Source of the DNA: Closterium sp. NIES-65
Taxonomy: Eukaryota; Streptophyta; Zygnematophyceae; Desmidiales; Closteriaceae
Direction: 5' to 3'
Assembly: GCA_948144175.1 (NCBI GenBank)
Contig: CANXME010002096.1
Coordinates: 2,914,001-2,978,000 of the forward strand
DNA length: 64,000 nt
In this document: piece after piece, positions 45,335-56,900 of the stretch
Layout of the letters: each line of letters starts with the position of its first letter
Numbering within the stretch: position 1 is the first letter of the stretch
The notes under the pieces: model-generated
What the model saw: only the letters and a program-made list of their open reading frames with translations
Databases searched by the model: none
What the model was told of the DNA's origin: nothing
Program-made: the position numbers and the translations under genes

Positions 45335-48300
45335 ATGGCCACCCCTAGTGTCCTAGCCTTTGACGCCGAGGGTCGCGCCATTGATTTTGAGGTCTGGCTG
45401 GACGACCTGCAGCTTTTCTTACAGTGCGACAAAGCTGACAGCCTTTCTCTCTTTGACCTCACCTCTGGCGCCTCTCCTGCTCCTGCTGCCGATGCTGATC
45501 CCACTGTCCGCTCTCAGTGGGCCACCCGCGATGCTGCTGCACGTCTTGCTGTGCGTCGCCACCTCCCTACCTCTGAGCGTGCACACTTTAGTCAGTACAA
45601 GAGTGCTCAGACCTTGTACGACGCTGTAGTTGCGCGCTACTCCTCCCCTGCCACTGCTGCACTGAGCCGTCTCATGCTTCCCTACCTCTTTCCTGACCTC
45701 TCTGCCTTTCCCACTGTCGCTGACCTCATTACGCACCTCCGCACTAGTGACACTCGCTACCGCGCCGCCCTTCCTGCTGAGTTCTGCGCTAAGAACCCCC
45801 CCCCCATGTACATCACTCTCTACTACGTAGTCGCGCGCCTCCCTGACTCCCTCCGTGTAGTCAGGGACCACTTTCTCGCAGTCTGTCCCACCACTCTCAC
45901 CGTCGACCTCCTCGAGAAGGCCCTCCTCGCAGCGGAGAAGAGCATAGTCGCTGTAGGTGCCTCTCGTGGTGACCCTCGCACCCCCATCTTTGAGGGGTGC
46001 TCTCCTTCCCCCTTGCTGCCCTCTGTTGCCTCTGCTGCTGCGGCCGACCTGCTTGGTCTTGAGTCGGTCGGCGCGGCGTCCGCCCCTAGTGGGAGACGTC
46101 GCTCTAGCAAGGGCAAGGGGGGCAAGGGCACGGGCGGAGCTGGTGGGGGCGGTGGCGGTGGCGGCGGAGGCGGCGGAGGGAGTGGGGGTGGCGGCGGGAG
46201 TAGTGGTGGTGGTGGTGGTGGTGGTGGCAGCAGCGGCGGAGACGGTGGTGGTGGTGGCAGCGGTGGTGGTGGAGGCAGCGGCGGGGGAGGAGGCGGTGGA
46301 GGTGGAGGCGGTGGAGGCGCCGGCGGAGGAGGCGGTAGTGGTGGAGGAGGTGGAGCTAGTCGTGGTGGTACCCAGCAGCGGAGCGGCGGTGGTGGTGCCC
46401 AGCGCTCGCAGCGGCAGCAGCAGCAGCGTTCGCGGGACATCCCTCCGCCTCAGCAGCTTCGTGAGTGGTACGTTGCGCGTCAGAGGGGTGGGGGTACTGG
46501 TCCCTGCGCCTACGTTCTTCGCTCCGGCGACCGCGCGGGTGAGCAGTGTGGGGGTGCCCACTCCACCCAGCGCTGCTTTGGCCGCCTGACGGACGCTTGG
46601 CGTCAGCAGTTCCCCGGGGCTAGTGAGATCCCTCGCTGGGATGAGCTCCTTAGGGCTGGTGTAGCGATCTTTGATCTTGATTTTGATGCTATCCTTTCTG
46701 CTATGTATGCTGTGACTTATAGTGAGGAGAATGAGGGTTACCGGTGTTTCCAGCCCGACCCGGGCATTGGTACTGCTGCGCTAGGTACTTGTGAGGCTGC
46801 TGCTCTAGGTGCCAGTGCGTCTGCGCTCTCAGGTACTAGTGAGACTGCGCTCTCAGGTGCTGGTGAGACTGCGCTCTCAGGTACTGCGTCGCCCTCGTCC
46901 TCCCTCACTTTCACACTTGACTCTGGGGCTTCTCGCTCCTTCTTTCGAGACCGCACTACCCTTACGCCTCTTGGCCGGCCGGTTGCGGTCTCCCTTGCTG
47001 ACCCCTCTGGGGGTCCTGTCCTGTCTCACTTCTCCACTGTCCTCCCGTGTCCGGCTGCCCCTTCGGGCACCCTGTCTAGTCTGTACCTTCCCTCGTTCTC
47101 TACGAACTTGGTGAGTGGTGCGGACCTACAGGATGCGGGGGTTCACCAGTTCACTCCTGCGAGGCGACGGGTGACCCACTGCACGGACGCAGACACAGGC
47201 CGACACCTGGCCACCTTTTCGCGTCGGCCGGGGTCGAGTCTCTACACCCTGACCACTTCGTCTCCTCCTGTCCCTGCGTCTGGTCGGGTAGCTGCGTCAG
47301 GTCAGGTGTTTGCTGCTGCTTCCCGGTCAGGTCCTGAGTCTGCCCCCTGTTCTTGTCGCCTCCTGTCTCACGAGACTCTCCTGTGGCACCACCGTCTTGG
47401 CCACCCCTCCTTGCCCCGTCTTTGGAGCATGGCTTCCCGTGTCCTTGTCTCTGGTCTTCCCCAGTCTCTCCCTCCTCTCCCCTCCGGGCCAGGACCTTCC
47501 TGTGTCCCCTGTGTCGAGGGTCGCCTCCGGGCTACTCCTCACTCCTCCCACTTCCCCCCGACAGAGGCTCCCCTGCAGACGCTTCACATGGATGTGTGGG
47601 GCCCAGCCCCCGTCCGTGGGCAGGGTTACGAGCGCTACTTCCTGTTGGTGGTTGACGACTACTCGCGTTACACCACAGTCCTCCCCTTGCGCAGCAAGGG
47701 TGCGGTCACTGAGGTGCTGATCGACTGGATCCGCGAGGCTCGTCTCCAGCTCAGGAAGAGCTTCGGCTCGGACTTTCCTGTTCTGCGTCTGCACTCTGAC
47801 AGAGGCGGAGAGTTCTCTTCTAGCCTTCTGCGAGACTACTGTCGTGCACGGGGGATCCGCCAGACCTTCACGCTTCCGGACTCACCACAGCAAAATGGGA
47901 TTGCTGAGCGCCGCATTGGCATGGTCATGGATGTCGCTCGTACGTCCATGATGCATGCGGCTGCCCCCCATTTTCTGTGGCCGTTTGCTGTGAGGTACGC
48001 GGCGCATCAGCTCAACCTTCACCCCCGGGTCTCTCAGCCTGCGATGTCCCCAGTCTTGCTGTGGACAGGGAAGGTTGGCGATGCGTCTGTGTTCCGTGTC
48101 TGGGGATCTCGGGCGTTTGTCCGCGACTTGTCTGCGGACAAGCTGTCCCCCCGTGCTGCTCCCTGTGTCTTCCTTGGCTTCCCCACTGACGCCCCAGGGT
48201 GGCAGTTTTACCACCCCTCCTCTCGTCGTGTTCTGTCCTCCCAGGACGTCACGTTCGACGAGTCAGTCCCCTTCTACCGTCTCTTCCCCTACCGCACTCC

Positions 48301-51262
48301 TTCCCTCCCCCCTCCCCCGGACTTCCTTGTGCCGGTTCCCCCCCCGGTCGACCCCCTCCCCCCTCAGGTTCCTGCCCCCTCAAGTGTGTCCCAGGTAGAC
48401 GCCGTTGACCCGGTCGAGGTTACTGGTGACTCTGGTGCTGCTGCGGGTGCTGAGCCTGGGGGTGCTGACTCTGGGGGTGCTGACCCTGAGGGTGCGGGGC
48501 CTGGGGGTGCTACTGCTGGGGGTGCTGGGCCTGGGGGTGCTACTGCGGTGGGTGCGGAGCCTGGGGGTACTGAGCCGGGGGGTGCTGTGCCTGGAGGTGC
48601 TGAGTCTGGGGGTGCTGAGTCGGGGGCTGCTGAGCCTGAGGGTACTGAGCTGGGAGCTGCTGAGCCTGGGGGTGCTGCGCCTAGAGTTGCTGAGCCTGGG
48701 GTTTCTCCTGCTGCTGCGTCTCGCCGGGAGCCCCTCTCTCCACCGGAGCTGCGCGAGTGGTTCGCTCGCCGCTGGAGGCGTGCTGCTGAGTCTGGAGGTG
48801 CTGCTGGAGCTGGAGCTGGAGCTTCTTCGACCGTCGAGGGTGCGGGTGCTGCCGGTCCCGGAGCTGCTGGACCTACTGGTCCTCCTGGAGCTGGAGCTGC
48901 TGAGGGCGTTGGTGCTGAGCCTGCTGCTGTTGGACCTGCCGCTGGAGGTGTAGGTGGCGCTGGTGCTGTCGCTGAGGGTGCTGGTGCTGTCCCTGCTGAG
49001 TCTGGAGCTGCCGCGCGGCCTCGGCCGTACTTCGTTCCGCTCCTGCAGCAGGTTCTTGGTCTTTCTCCTCTAGTAGAGGGTCCACCGCCTGTCCAGTCGC
49101 AGTCCCTACTGGAGCCTTCCTCTCCGCTGCCTGCTCCCTCTCCTTACACTGGTCCTACTGGAGGTCTTGCTGAGCGTCGTGAGCCTGCGTCTCGTCCCGC
49201 GTCGCCTGTTCGTGCTGCTCGCGCTAGTGGTCGCAGTTCGCGTCAGCGCCCTCCTCCTGTCCCTGGCACGCACCGGATGTCTCTGCGTCCGTCCACTGCT
49301 CCTCTGCGTGCCCCTTTGCCTTCTCCTCCTGAGTCCTCTCTTCCTGCGCTTGCCGACCCTGAGTCGGACTCTCTTCGCGCTGCCAGTCCTACTGTCACGC
49401 GTCTGCTTGCTACTGTCGTCACTGACCCCTCGTTTGAGTCCACTGCTGCGTCTGCTCTTGTCGCTGAGCTCGTTGACTTTGCTGCTCGCTGTCGTCTCGA
49501 CTACGCTGCTAGTCTTGTTGCTGAGTCTGTGTCTGGCTGTCCTCCGTCCGTCGGGGGTGAGTGTGCTCTTGGCACGGACGTCCTAGAGGACAGGCAGGAG
49601 GAGTTACAGTGTCTAGCGGCTGCTTCACCTCATCTCGCGTCTGTACTGCTTGCCCCTGAGGGAGACCCGGATGCACTAGACATCCCGACTCCGCGTTCTT
49701 ACGCGGAGGCCGTAGAGGGTCCCTACTCCTCTCAGTGGCAGGCAGCTATGGATGCAGAGATGGCTTCCTGGAAGTCCACAGGCACCTACGTTGACGCAGT
49801 TCCCCCTCCTGGGGCGAACATCGTCAGTGGCATGTGGATCTTCAGGGTGAAGCGACCGCCGGGCTCTCCACCTGTCTTCAAGGCACGGTACGTTGCTCGT
49901 GGCTTCAGTCAGCGGCAGGGAGTTGACTACTTTCAGACCTTCTCTCCCACCCCGAAGATGACCACTCTTCGGGTGCTGCTGCACATAGCCGCTCAGCGCG
50001 ACTACGAGCTTCACTCTCTCGACTTCAGCACTGCGTTCCTGCAGGGTAGCCTGCACGAGGAGATCTGGCTGCGCCGTCCGCCTGGCTTCACTGGGACTTT
50101 CCCTCCTGGCACCCAGTGGAGCCTCCGACGGCCAGTCTACGGTCTCCGCCAGGCACCGCGTGAGTGGCACGACACACTGAGGACTACGCTTGCGGCTCTT
50201 GGGTTTGCTCCTTCTACTGCTGACCCGTCGCTGTTTCTTCGCACCGACGCTTCCCTGCCGCCGTTCTACATCCTCGTGTACGTCGACGACTTGGTCTTTG
50301 CCACAGCGGACACTGCTGGACTCGCCTACGTGAAGTCCGAGCTGCTGAAGAGACACACGTGCACAGACCTGGGTGAACTGCGCAGCTACCTTGGCTTGCA
50401 GATCACTCGGGACAGAGCACGCCGCACCATCACCTTGACTCAGTCACACATGGTGCAGCAGGTCCTTCAGCGCTTTGGCTTCACGTACTCCTCGCCTCAG
50501 GCCACTCCTCTGTCTACTCGCCACTCACTCTCAGCTCTGCCTTCGGATGAGTCCGTAGAGTCGAGTGGTCCGTATGCAGAGCTTGTTGGCTGCCTCATGT
50601 ACCTGATGACCTGCACACGACCCGACCTCGCATACCCTCTGAGCATCCTTGCACGCTATGTTGCTCCTGGGAGACACCGACCAGAGCACATGGCTGCAGC
50701 AAAGAGGGTATTGCGCTACCTGTGCAGTACGTCAGGCATGGGGCTAGTGCTTGGAGGGCGTAGTCCAGTGGTCCTTACAGGCCACGCGGACGCTTCTTGG
50801 GCTGACGACCAGGCTACGCAGCGGTCGTCACAGGGTTACACCTTCAGCCTTGGTTCCGGCTCTGTCTCGTGGCGGTCTACTCGCTCGTCTTCGGTTCTCG
50901 GCTCCAGTTGTGAGGCTGAGATCTACGCCGGGGCCATGGCTGCATAGGAGCTTCGCTGGCTCACCTACCTGCTGACTGACCTTGGAGAGCCGCCTCGTTC
51001 TCCTCCAGTGCTGTACGTAGACAACAAGGCCATGCTGGCCTTGTGTCGAGAGCAGCGCTTGGAGCACAGAACGAAGCACATTGCTCTCCGCTACTTCCTT
51101 GCTCGTGAGCTGCAGCAGCGTGGTCAGTTGCGACTTGCGTACGTGGCCTCTGAGGCCAACACTGCTGATGTGTTCACCAAGGCACTGGCGCCTTGTGACC
51201 ATCAGCGCTTTTGTACCCAGCTGGGTCTTGTGCCTGTCTTGCCTCACTTGCTCTCTTCTTGA
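45335..51262 (+). CDS. Copia B gag-pol polyprotein, one premature TAG near the end
   Basis: The ATG at 45335 (MATPSVLAFDAEG) opens 1,870 codons up to a TAG at 50945. The same frame continues to a TGA at 51260 (1,975 codons if read through). Approximate residues: gag 1-260, Gly-rich 265-355, C-x13-C-x3-H motif near 388, protease DSGASRSFF near 526, pre-integrase HHCC 683-724, integrase D, D and E region 750-860, EPGGA repeats about 1030-1110, RT 1460-1700 with YVDD near 1648, RNase H 1815-1975 (HADASWADD). The TAG falls where element C has CAG (Gln), inside RNase H. All other catalytic motifs are intact, so the element is one substitution away from an open frame. Confidence 0.9.
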
Positions 51263-51466
51263 CTTTACTTGTACTGTGACATATATATACCTGCTCTTGC
51301 TTGTCTTGCTTTATATATATGTCTGTACTCTTGCATGTGAACTGGCCTTTGGCCTTGCTCTTGTGCTCGGACTGTGTGGTGACTTTGTGATCCACCCCGA
51401 GCTTGCTTTGCTTTGCTTGACTGGTCTTGTGACCTCTTGTTCTCCCCCACTTTGCCTATGGGGGTG

Positions 51467-51598
51467 TGTCAGAACATATAGCTTACCTGTTTGTGTAGGC
51501 TACAGTGGGGTATCCCATAAGGGGTACAACACAATTAGGTTTCCTATTTGTACTCATTCTTGACTTAGTCAATTCATTCCTCTTCTCACTGTTTCACA
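51467..51598 (+). repeat. 3' LTR of copia B
   Basis: Identical to 44162-44293 by eye and followed by the duplicated gaact. Confidence 0.93.
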
Positions 51599-51603
51599 GA
51601 ACT

Positions 51604-52150
51604 AAATTGTAGTCGCGTGCCGAACTGTTGCCACAGGTTCCGCCAGAAGTTGCTGGTGAATTTCGTGTCGTGGTCGCTGATGATCGCCGCTGGTATCTCG
51701 TGTAGTCGAGCGATGGTGTCGACGAAGAGTCGAGCTGTTTCTTCGAACGTGATTGATTTCTTGAAGGTTGCGAAGTGTGCCATTTTCGTCAGCCGATCAA
51801 CGACGACCAGGATCGGGTCGTTCCCACTTGCTCCAGCCGGTAACCCCGTGATGAAGTCTTTGGTCACGTGCTGCCAAGCACGATTTGGTGGTGGTATCGG
51901 CTGCAACTGTCCTACTGGTCGCTGTCGTGACGACTTCATGAGCTGGCAGGTGGAACACGATGCCACGTGTCGTTGCACGTCGGTCAGCATTTCGGGCCAG
52001 TAGTAATACCGCTGCAGCTGCTGGCGTGTTTTTTTCTACTCCAAAATGTCTTGAGGTGACTCCGTCGTGTGCAACCTGTAGCAGTAATTCCCGTAGTAAG
52101 GTGTAGCCCGGTACCCAGATCCTATCAGTGCCGGCTTTTATGTAATACAC
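51604..52150 (-). pseudogene. Gypsy integrase N-terminal zinc and core region
   Basis: Contains CSTCQLMKSS (end of the H2C2 finger), TKDFITGLP (first catalytic Asp) and IISDHDTKF (second). A frameshift near 52025 separates the histidine part of the finger. The bases 51599-51603 are the duplicated target site of copia B. Confidence 0.75.
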
Positions 52151-52199
52151 CTATTTTGTTACTGCGAACTGCTGCGAGTTTCCTCCGGTGAAGATCAAG

Positions 52200-53895
52200 T
52201 CTGTTTGGTAGCCGTGGGTAAATAGTCACGTTAGCAGTGGGCTGGTCTGGGTGAGTAGTATGGCGTAGATCTGGGCAGTGGGGCGGGTCAATGTGTCGGC
52301 GATGTTTGATGCCCCCTTTTTGTAAGTGACCGTATAATGAAAATTTGACTCGAGGAAATCGAGCCAGCAAATCTGTCGTGGGTTGAGGTGGGGCTGTGCG
52401 CGGAGGTATTGTAGTGATTTGTGGTCTGCCCATACTGTCACGTCTGCGCTGGTCAAATAACAGCGCCACACTTTGAACGCGTGCACGATCGCGATCATTT
52501 TGTGGTCGTGTATCGGGTAATTTTTCTCGGGCGGGTGCAGTTTTCGTGACTCGTGTGCGATGGGCTGTAGGCTGTTGCCGGAATCATGTAGCACTACGGC
52601 TCCAATGGCGATGTCGCTTGCGTCTGTAGCTACTTCGAATGGGCGGTGTGGGTCGGCGATGCGCAGTACGGGCGGGGATAGAGAACATTTTTCAGGGCAG
52701 AAAAGGCAGCATTCTCTTCCCCCCCCCCCCCCCACGTAAAAACGACCCCCTTCCGCAGTAAATCCGTCAGTGGGGCCGTTAACCGTGCCATGTCGGGGAC
52801 GAACCGACACACATAATTTGTCGGGGGGTGCCACGCTTTTACCTTGTCCAGCTTTTTTGGGTCGATCTCAACTCCATCTTCCGAAATAATGTGCCCCAAA
52901 TATTATAACCTATCCTGGAAGAACTCGCACTTGGAACCCTTGGTTAGTAGTGTGTGCTCGTCTTAACTTTAAACACCGCTTCCATGTCTGCTAAGTGCTG
53001 CTGCTTATCACGACTATAGACTAGGATGTCGTCGAGGTAAACTATCACACACTTATCTAAGAGCGGACCAAACGCCTCGTTCATGGTCATCTCAAATGTC
53101 GTCGGTGCGTTGGTCAGCCCGAATGGCATCACGGTGTACTCGAAAGACCCGTACTAAGTTCTAAATGCTGTCTTGGCGCAGTCTGATGGTTCGACTCGAA
53201 TCTGGTGGTAACCTCCCAGTTAATCTAATTTCGAAAAGACCCTTGCTTTTCGTAGTTGATCTATCTGTTCGTCGGCACGGGGAATGGGGTATTGCCATTT
53301 CACTGTTACTCTGTTCAGTGCTCTCTAGTCGATACACATGCAAAACCCTCCATATTTTTTTCGATGTGAACAGTATCGGTGCGGCGAACGGTGACGAGCA
53401 CGGTCGAATGATTTTTCTCTCTAACAGGTAGTCTAACCGCTTCCTCAGTTCGTCGAGCTCGGGTTGTGTCAGTCTGACTTGTCGCGGTACGGTTGGCTGT
53501 GCCCCCGGTTCTAGTTCTATGCGGTAGTCGTGTGCTCGCCGATGTGGCAACCCCTCCGGCAAGTCGACAAGAAAAATCTTCGCGTAATGTTTCAGTAGTT
53601 CCTGAAATTCGGGTGGTACAACTGCCAGCAGTTTCTGAAAATCGCTCGGCTGCTCTGCTGCTCCTACCAATGTGATATCCACCACATACACGTCAGCTCC
53701 AGCGGCGACAACCCGTTTCATTGTGATGGCGTTGACGTGGACCGTCAAAGACTTAGGTGACTGCCAACGAGGTAATTCGACTCAGTTACCATTACTTCGC
53801 ATAGTGTAGCTACCCGTCATCCACTCGATTCGCGGATTGTAATATCGCAGCCAATCACGTCCCAGTAAAATGTCGTGCCCTTCCAGTGTCGTCGC
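52200..53895 (-). pseudogene. Gypsy protease end, reverse transcriptase and RNase H
   Basis: Protease tail GHDILLGRDWL near 53870. RT blocks LLERKIIRPCSSPFAAPILF (near 53400), MPFGLTNAPTTFEMTM (near 53120) and YLDDILVYSRD (near 53030). RNase H with FEVATDASDIAIGAVV (near 52640) and the E and D positions after it. Frames break near 53160, 52940 and at a C homopolymer near 52725. Confidence 0.8.
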
Positions 53896-53939
53896 TGTCA
53901 AACTTGTTGAACAAGAAAAGTAAAGCAAGCTCAGGGTGG

Positions 53940-56900
53940 ATCACAACGTCACCACACAATCCGAGCACAAGTTCAAGGCCACAAGGCCAGTTCACATGCA
54001 GGAGTACACATTTATATATATAAGGCTAAACAAGCAAGAGCAGCAATATATATTTGTAACAGTACAAAGAGGGTCAAGAGGAGAGCAAGTGAGGCAAGAC
54101 AGACACAAGACCCAACTGGGTACAGCAGCGCTGATGATCACAAGGCGGAAGTGCCTTGGTGAAGACATCAGCAGTGTTGGCCTCGGAGGCCACGTACGCA
54201 AGTCGCAACTGACCACGCTGCTGTAGCTCACGAGCAAGGAAGTAGCGAAGAGCAATGTGCTTTGTTCTGTGCTCCAGTCTCTGCTCTCGACACAAGGCCA
54301 GCATGGCCTTGTTGTCGACGTACAGGACTGGAGGAGAACGAGGCGGCTCTCCAAGGTCGGTCAGCAGGTAGGTGAGCCAGCGAAGCTGCTGAGCAGCCAT
54401 GGCCCCTGCGTAGATCTTAGCCTCACAACAGGAGCCGAGAACAGAAGACGACCGAGTAGCCCGTCACGAAACAGAGCCGGAACCAAGGCTGAAGGTGTAA
54501 CCCTGTGACGACCGCTGCGTAGCCTGGTCGTCAGCCCAAGAAGCGTCTGCGTGTCCAGTGAGGACCACTGGACTCCGCCCTCCAAGCACTAGCCCCATGC
54601 CCGACGTACTGCACAAGTAGCGCAACACCCTCTTCGCTGCAGCCATGTGCTCTGGTCGGTGTCTCCCAGGAGCAACATAGCGTGCAAGAATGCTAAGAGG
54701 GTATGCAAGGTCAGGTCGTGTGCAGGTCATCAGGTACATGAGACAGCCAACAAGCTCTGGGTACGGGCCACTCGACTCTACGGACTCATCCGAAGGCAGA
54801 GATGAGAGCGAGTGGCGAGTAGACAGAGGAGTGGCCTGAGGCGAGGATTACGTGAAGCCGAAGCGCTGAAGGACCTGCTGCACCATGTGTGACTGAGTCA
54901 GGGTGATGGTGCGGCGTGCTCTGTCCCGGGTGATCTGCAAGCCAAGGTAGCTGCGCAGTTCACCCAGGTCAGTGCACGTGTGTCTCTTCTGCAGCTCGGA
55001 CTTCACGTAGGCGAGTCCAGTAGTGTCAGCTGTGGCAAAGACCAAGTCGTCGACGTACACGAGGATGTAGAACGGCGGCAGAGAGGTGTCGGTGCGCAGA
55101 ATCAGCGACGGGTCGGCAGTAGAAGGAGCAAACCCAAGAGCCGCAAGTGTAGTCCTCAGTGTGTCGTGCCACTCACGTGGCGCCTGTCGGAGACCGTAGA
55201 CTGGACGCCGGAGACTCCACTGGGTACCAGAAGGGAAAGACCCAGTGAAGCCAGGTGGGCGGCGCAGCCAGATCTCCTCGTGTAGGCTGCCCTGCAAGAA
55301 AGCTGTGCGGAAGTTGAGAGAGTGCAGCTCGTAGTCACTGTGAGCAGCAACGTGCAGCTGTACCCAAAGAGTGGTCATCTTCGGGGTGGGGGAGAAGGTC
55401 TGAAAGTAGTCAACTCCCTGTCGCTATCTGAACCCACGAGCCACGTAACGCGCCTTGAAGACAGGCGGAGAACCCGGCGGCCGCTTCACCCTGAAGATCC
55501 ACATGCCACTGACGATGTTCGCCCCAGGAGGGGGGACCGCGTCAACGTAGGTGCCTGTGGACTTCCAAGAAGCCATCTCTGCATCCATAGCTGCCTGCCA
55601 CTGAGAGGAGTAGGGACCCTCTATCGCCTCCGCGTAAGAGCGCGTAGTCGGGATGTCAAGTGCATCCGGGTCTCCCTTAGGGGTAAGCAGTACGGACACG
55701 AGATGAGGTGAAGCAGCTGCCAGACACTGGAAATCCTCCTGCCTGTCCTCAAGGACGTCCGTGCCAAGGGCACACTCACCCCCGACGGACGGAGGATTGA
55801 CAGACTCAGACTCAGCGACAAGACTAGCAGCAAAGTCGAGGCGACAGCGAGCAGCAAAGTCGACGAGCTCAGCAATGAGGGCAAACGCAGTAGAAGACTT
55901 GAAAGAAGGGTCAGTGACAGCAGTAGCAAGGAGACGCGTGACAGTAGGACTGGCAGCACGAAGAGAGTCCGACTCCGGATCGGCGAGAGCAGGAAGAGAG
56001 GACGCAGGAGGAGAAGGCAAAGGGGCACGCAGAGGAGCAGTAGACGGACGCAGAGATATCCGGTGCGTGCCAGGGGCAGGAGGAGGACGCTGACGCGAAC
56101 TACAAGCACAAGCGCTAGCAGGACGGACAGGCAACGCAGGACGAGACGCAGACTCACGACGCTCAGTAAGGCCGCAAGTAGGACCAGTGTAAGGAGAAGG
56201 AGCAGGTAGTGGGGACGGGACAGGCTGTGAACACGCTAAGGGAGGAGGACCAGGAGGAGGCGAGAGACCAAGAACCTGCTGAAGGAGCGGAACGAAGTAC
56301 AGCTGAGGCCGCGCGGCGACTCCAGACTCAGCAGGGACAGCACCAGTACCCCCAGCGGCAGTACCAGAACCAGCAGCAGCTCCAACGTCCAGGTCCTCAG
56401 TACCAGCCTCACCACCAACGCCCGAGTCCTCAGCACCAGCAGTGGCTCCAACACCAGGGTCCACAGCACCAGCCTCAGCTCCAACGCCCGGGACCTCAGC
56501 ACCAGCAGCGACTCCAACACCAGGGTCCATAGCACCAGCCGCAGCTCCAACGCCCGGGTCCTCAGCACCAGTAGCACCTCCAACTCACGGGTCCGCAGCA
56601 CCAGCAGCAGCGCCAACGCCAGGGTCGGCAGCACCAGCCGCAGCTCCAACGCCCGGGTCCGTAGCACCAGCAGCAGCCGGGTCCGTGAGACGAGGCGCGC
56701 CACTCCGAAGTGTGCAACGGCGCTCATACCACTCACGGATCCGCTCACGGGAGGGGATCTCCCGACTAGGAGGAGAAGTACCAGCACCAGTCCCTGTAGT
56801 GCGCCTGGTCCCAGAGGTACCTCTGCGGAGGCGGCAGTAGTGTAAGTACCACTCACGCAACTGCTCCGAGGACAGGTCTCGTCCAGGTGTAGCACCCTCA

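Larger units (their letters stand above)
44162..51598 (+). mobile_element. Copia element B, complete, identical LTRs, 5-bp TSD
   Basis: 7,437 bp. LTRs 44162-44293 and 51467-51598 are identical over 132 bp by eye. The flanks gaact (44157-44161 and 51599-51603) are a target-site duplication. Primer site TGGTATAGAGC follows the 5' LTR, and a TGGGGGTG purine tract precedes the 3' LTR. Identical LTRs and an almost open gag-pol imply recent insertion. Confidence 0.93.
42993..53895 (-). mobile_element. Decayed Ty3/gypsy chromovirus, split by copia B and cut by copia D
   Basis: A minus-strand gypsy element with order protease end (53895-53760), RT, RNase H, integrase, chromodomain and a putative 3' LTR. 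Copia B interrupts the integrase at 44161/51599. The 5' side is cut at 53895 by copia D, and the remainder would lie beyond D outside the window. Several frameshifts and stops mark it as old. Confidence 0.8.

Noticed and set aside
44160..53900. A single very large element spanning integrase fragments on both strands
   Set aside because: The minus-strand gypsy and plus-strand copia parts are separated by exact LTR ends and a gaact duplication, so they are nested rather than one element.
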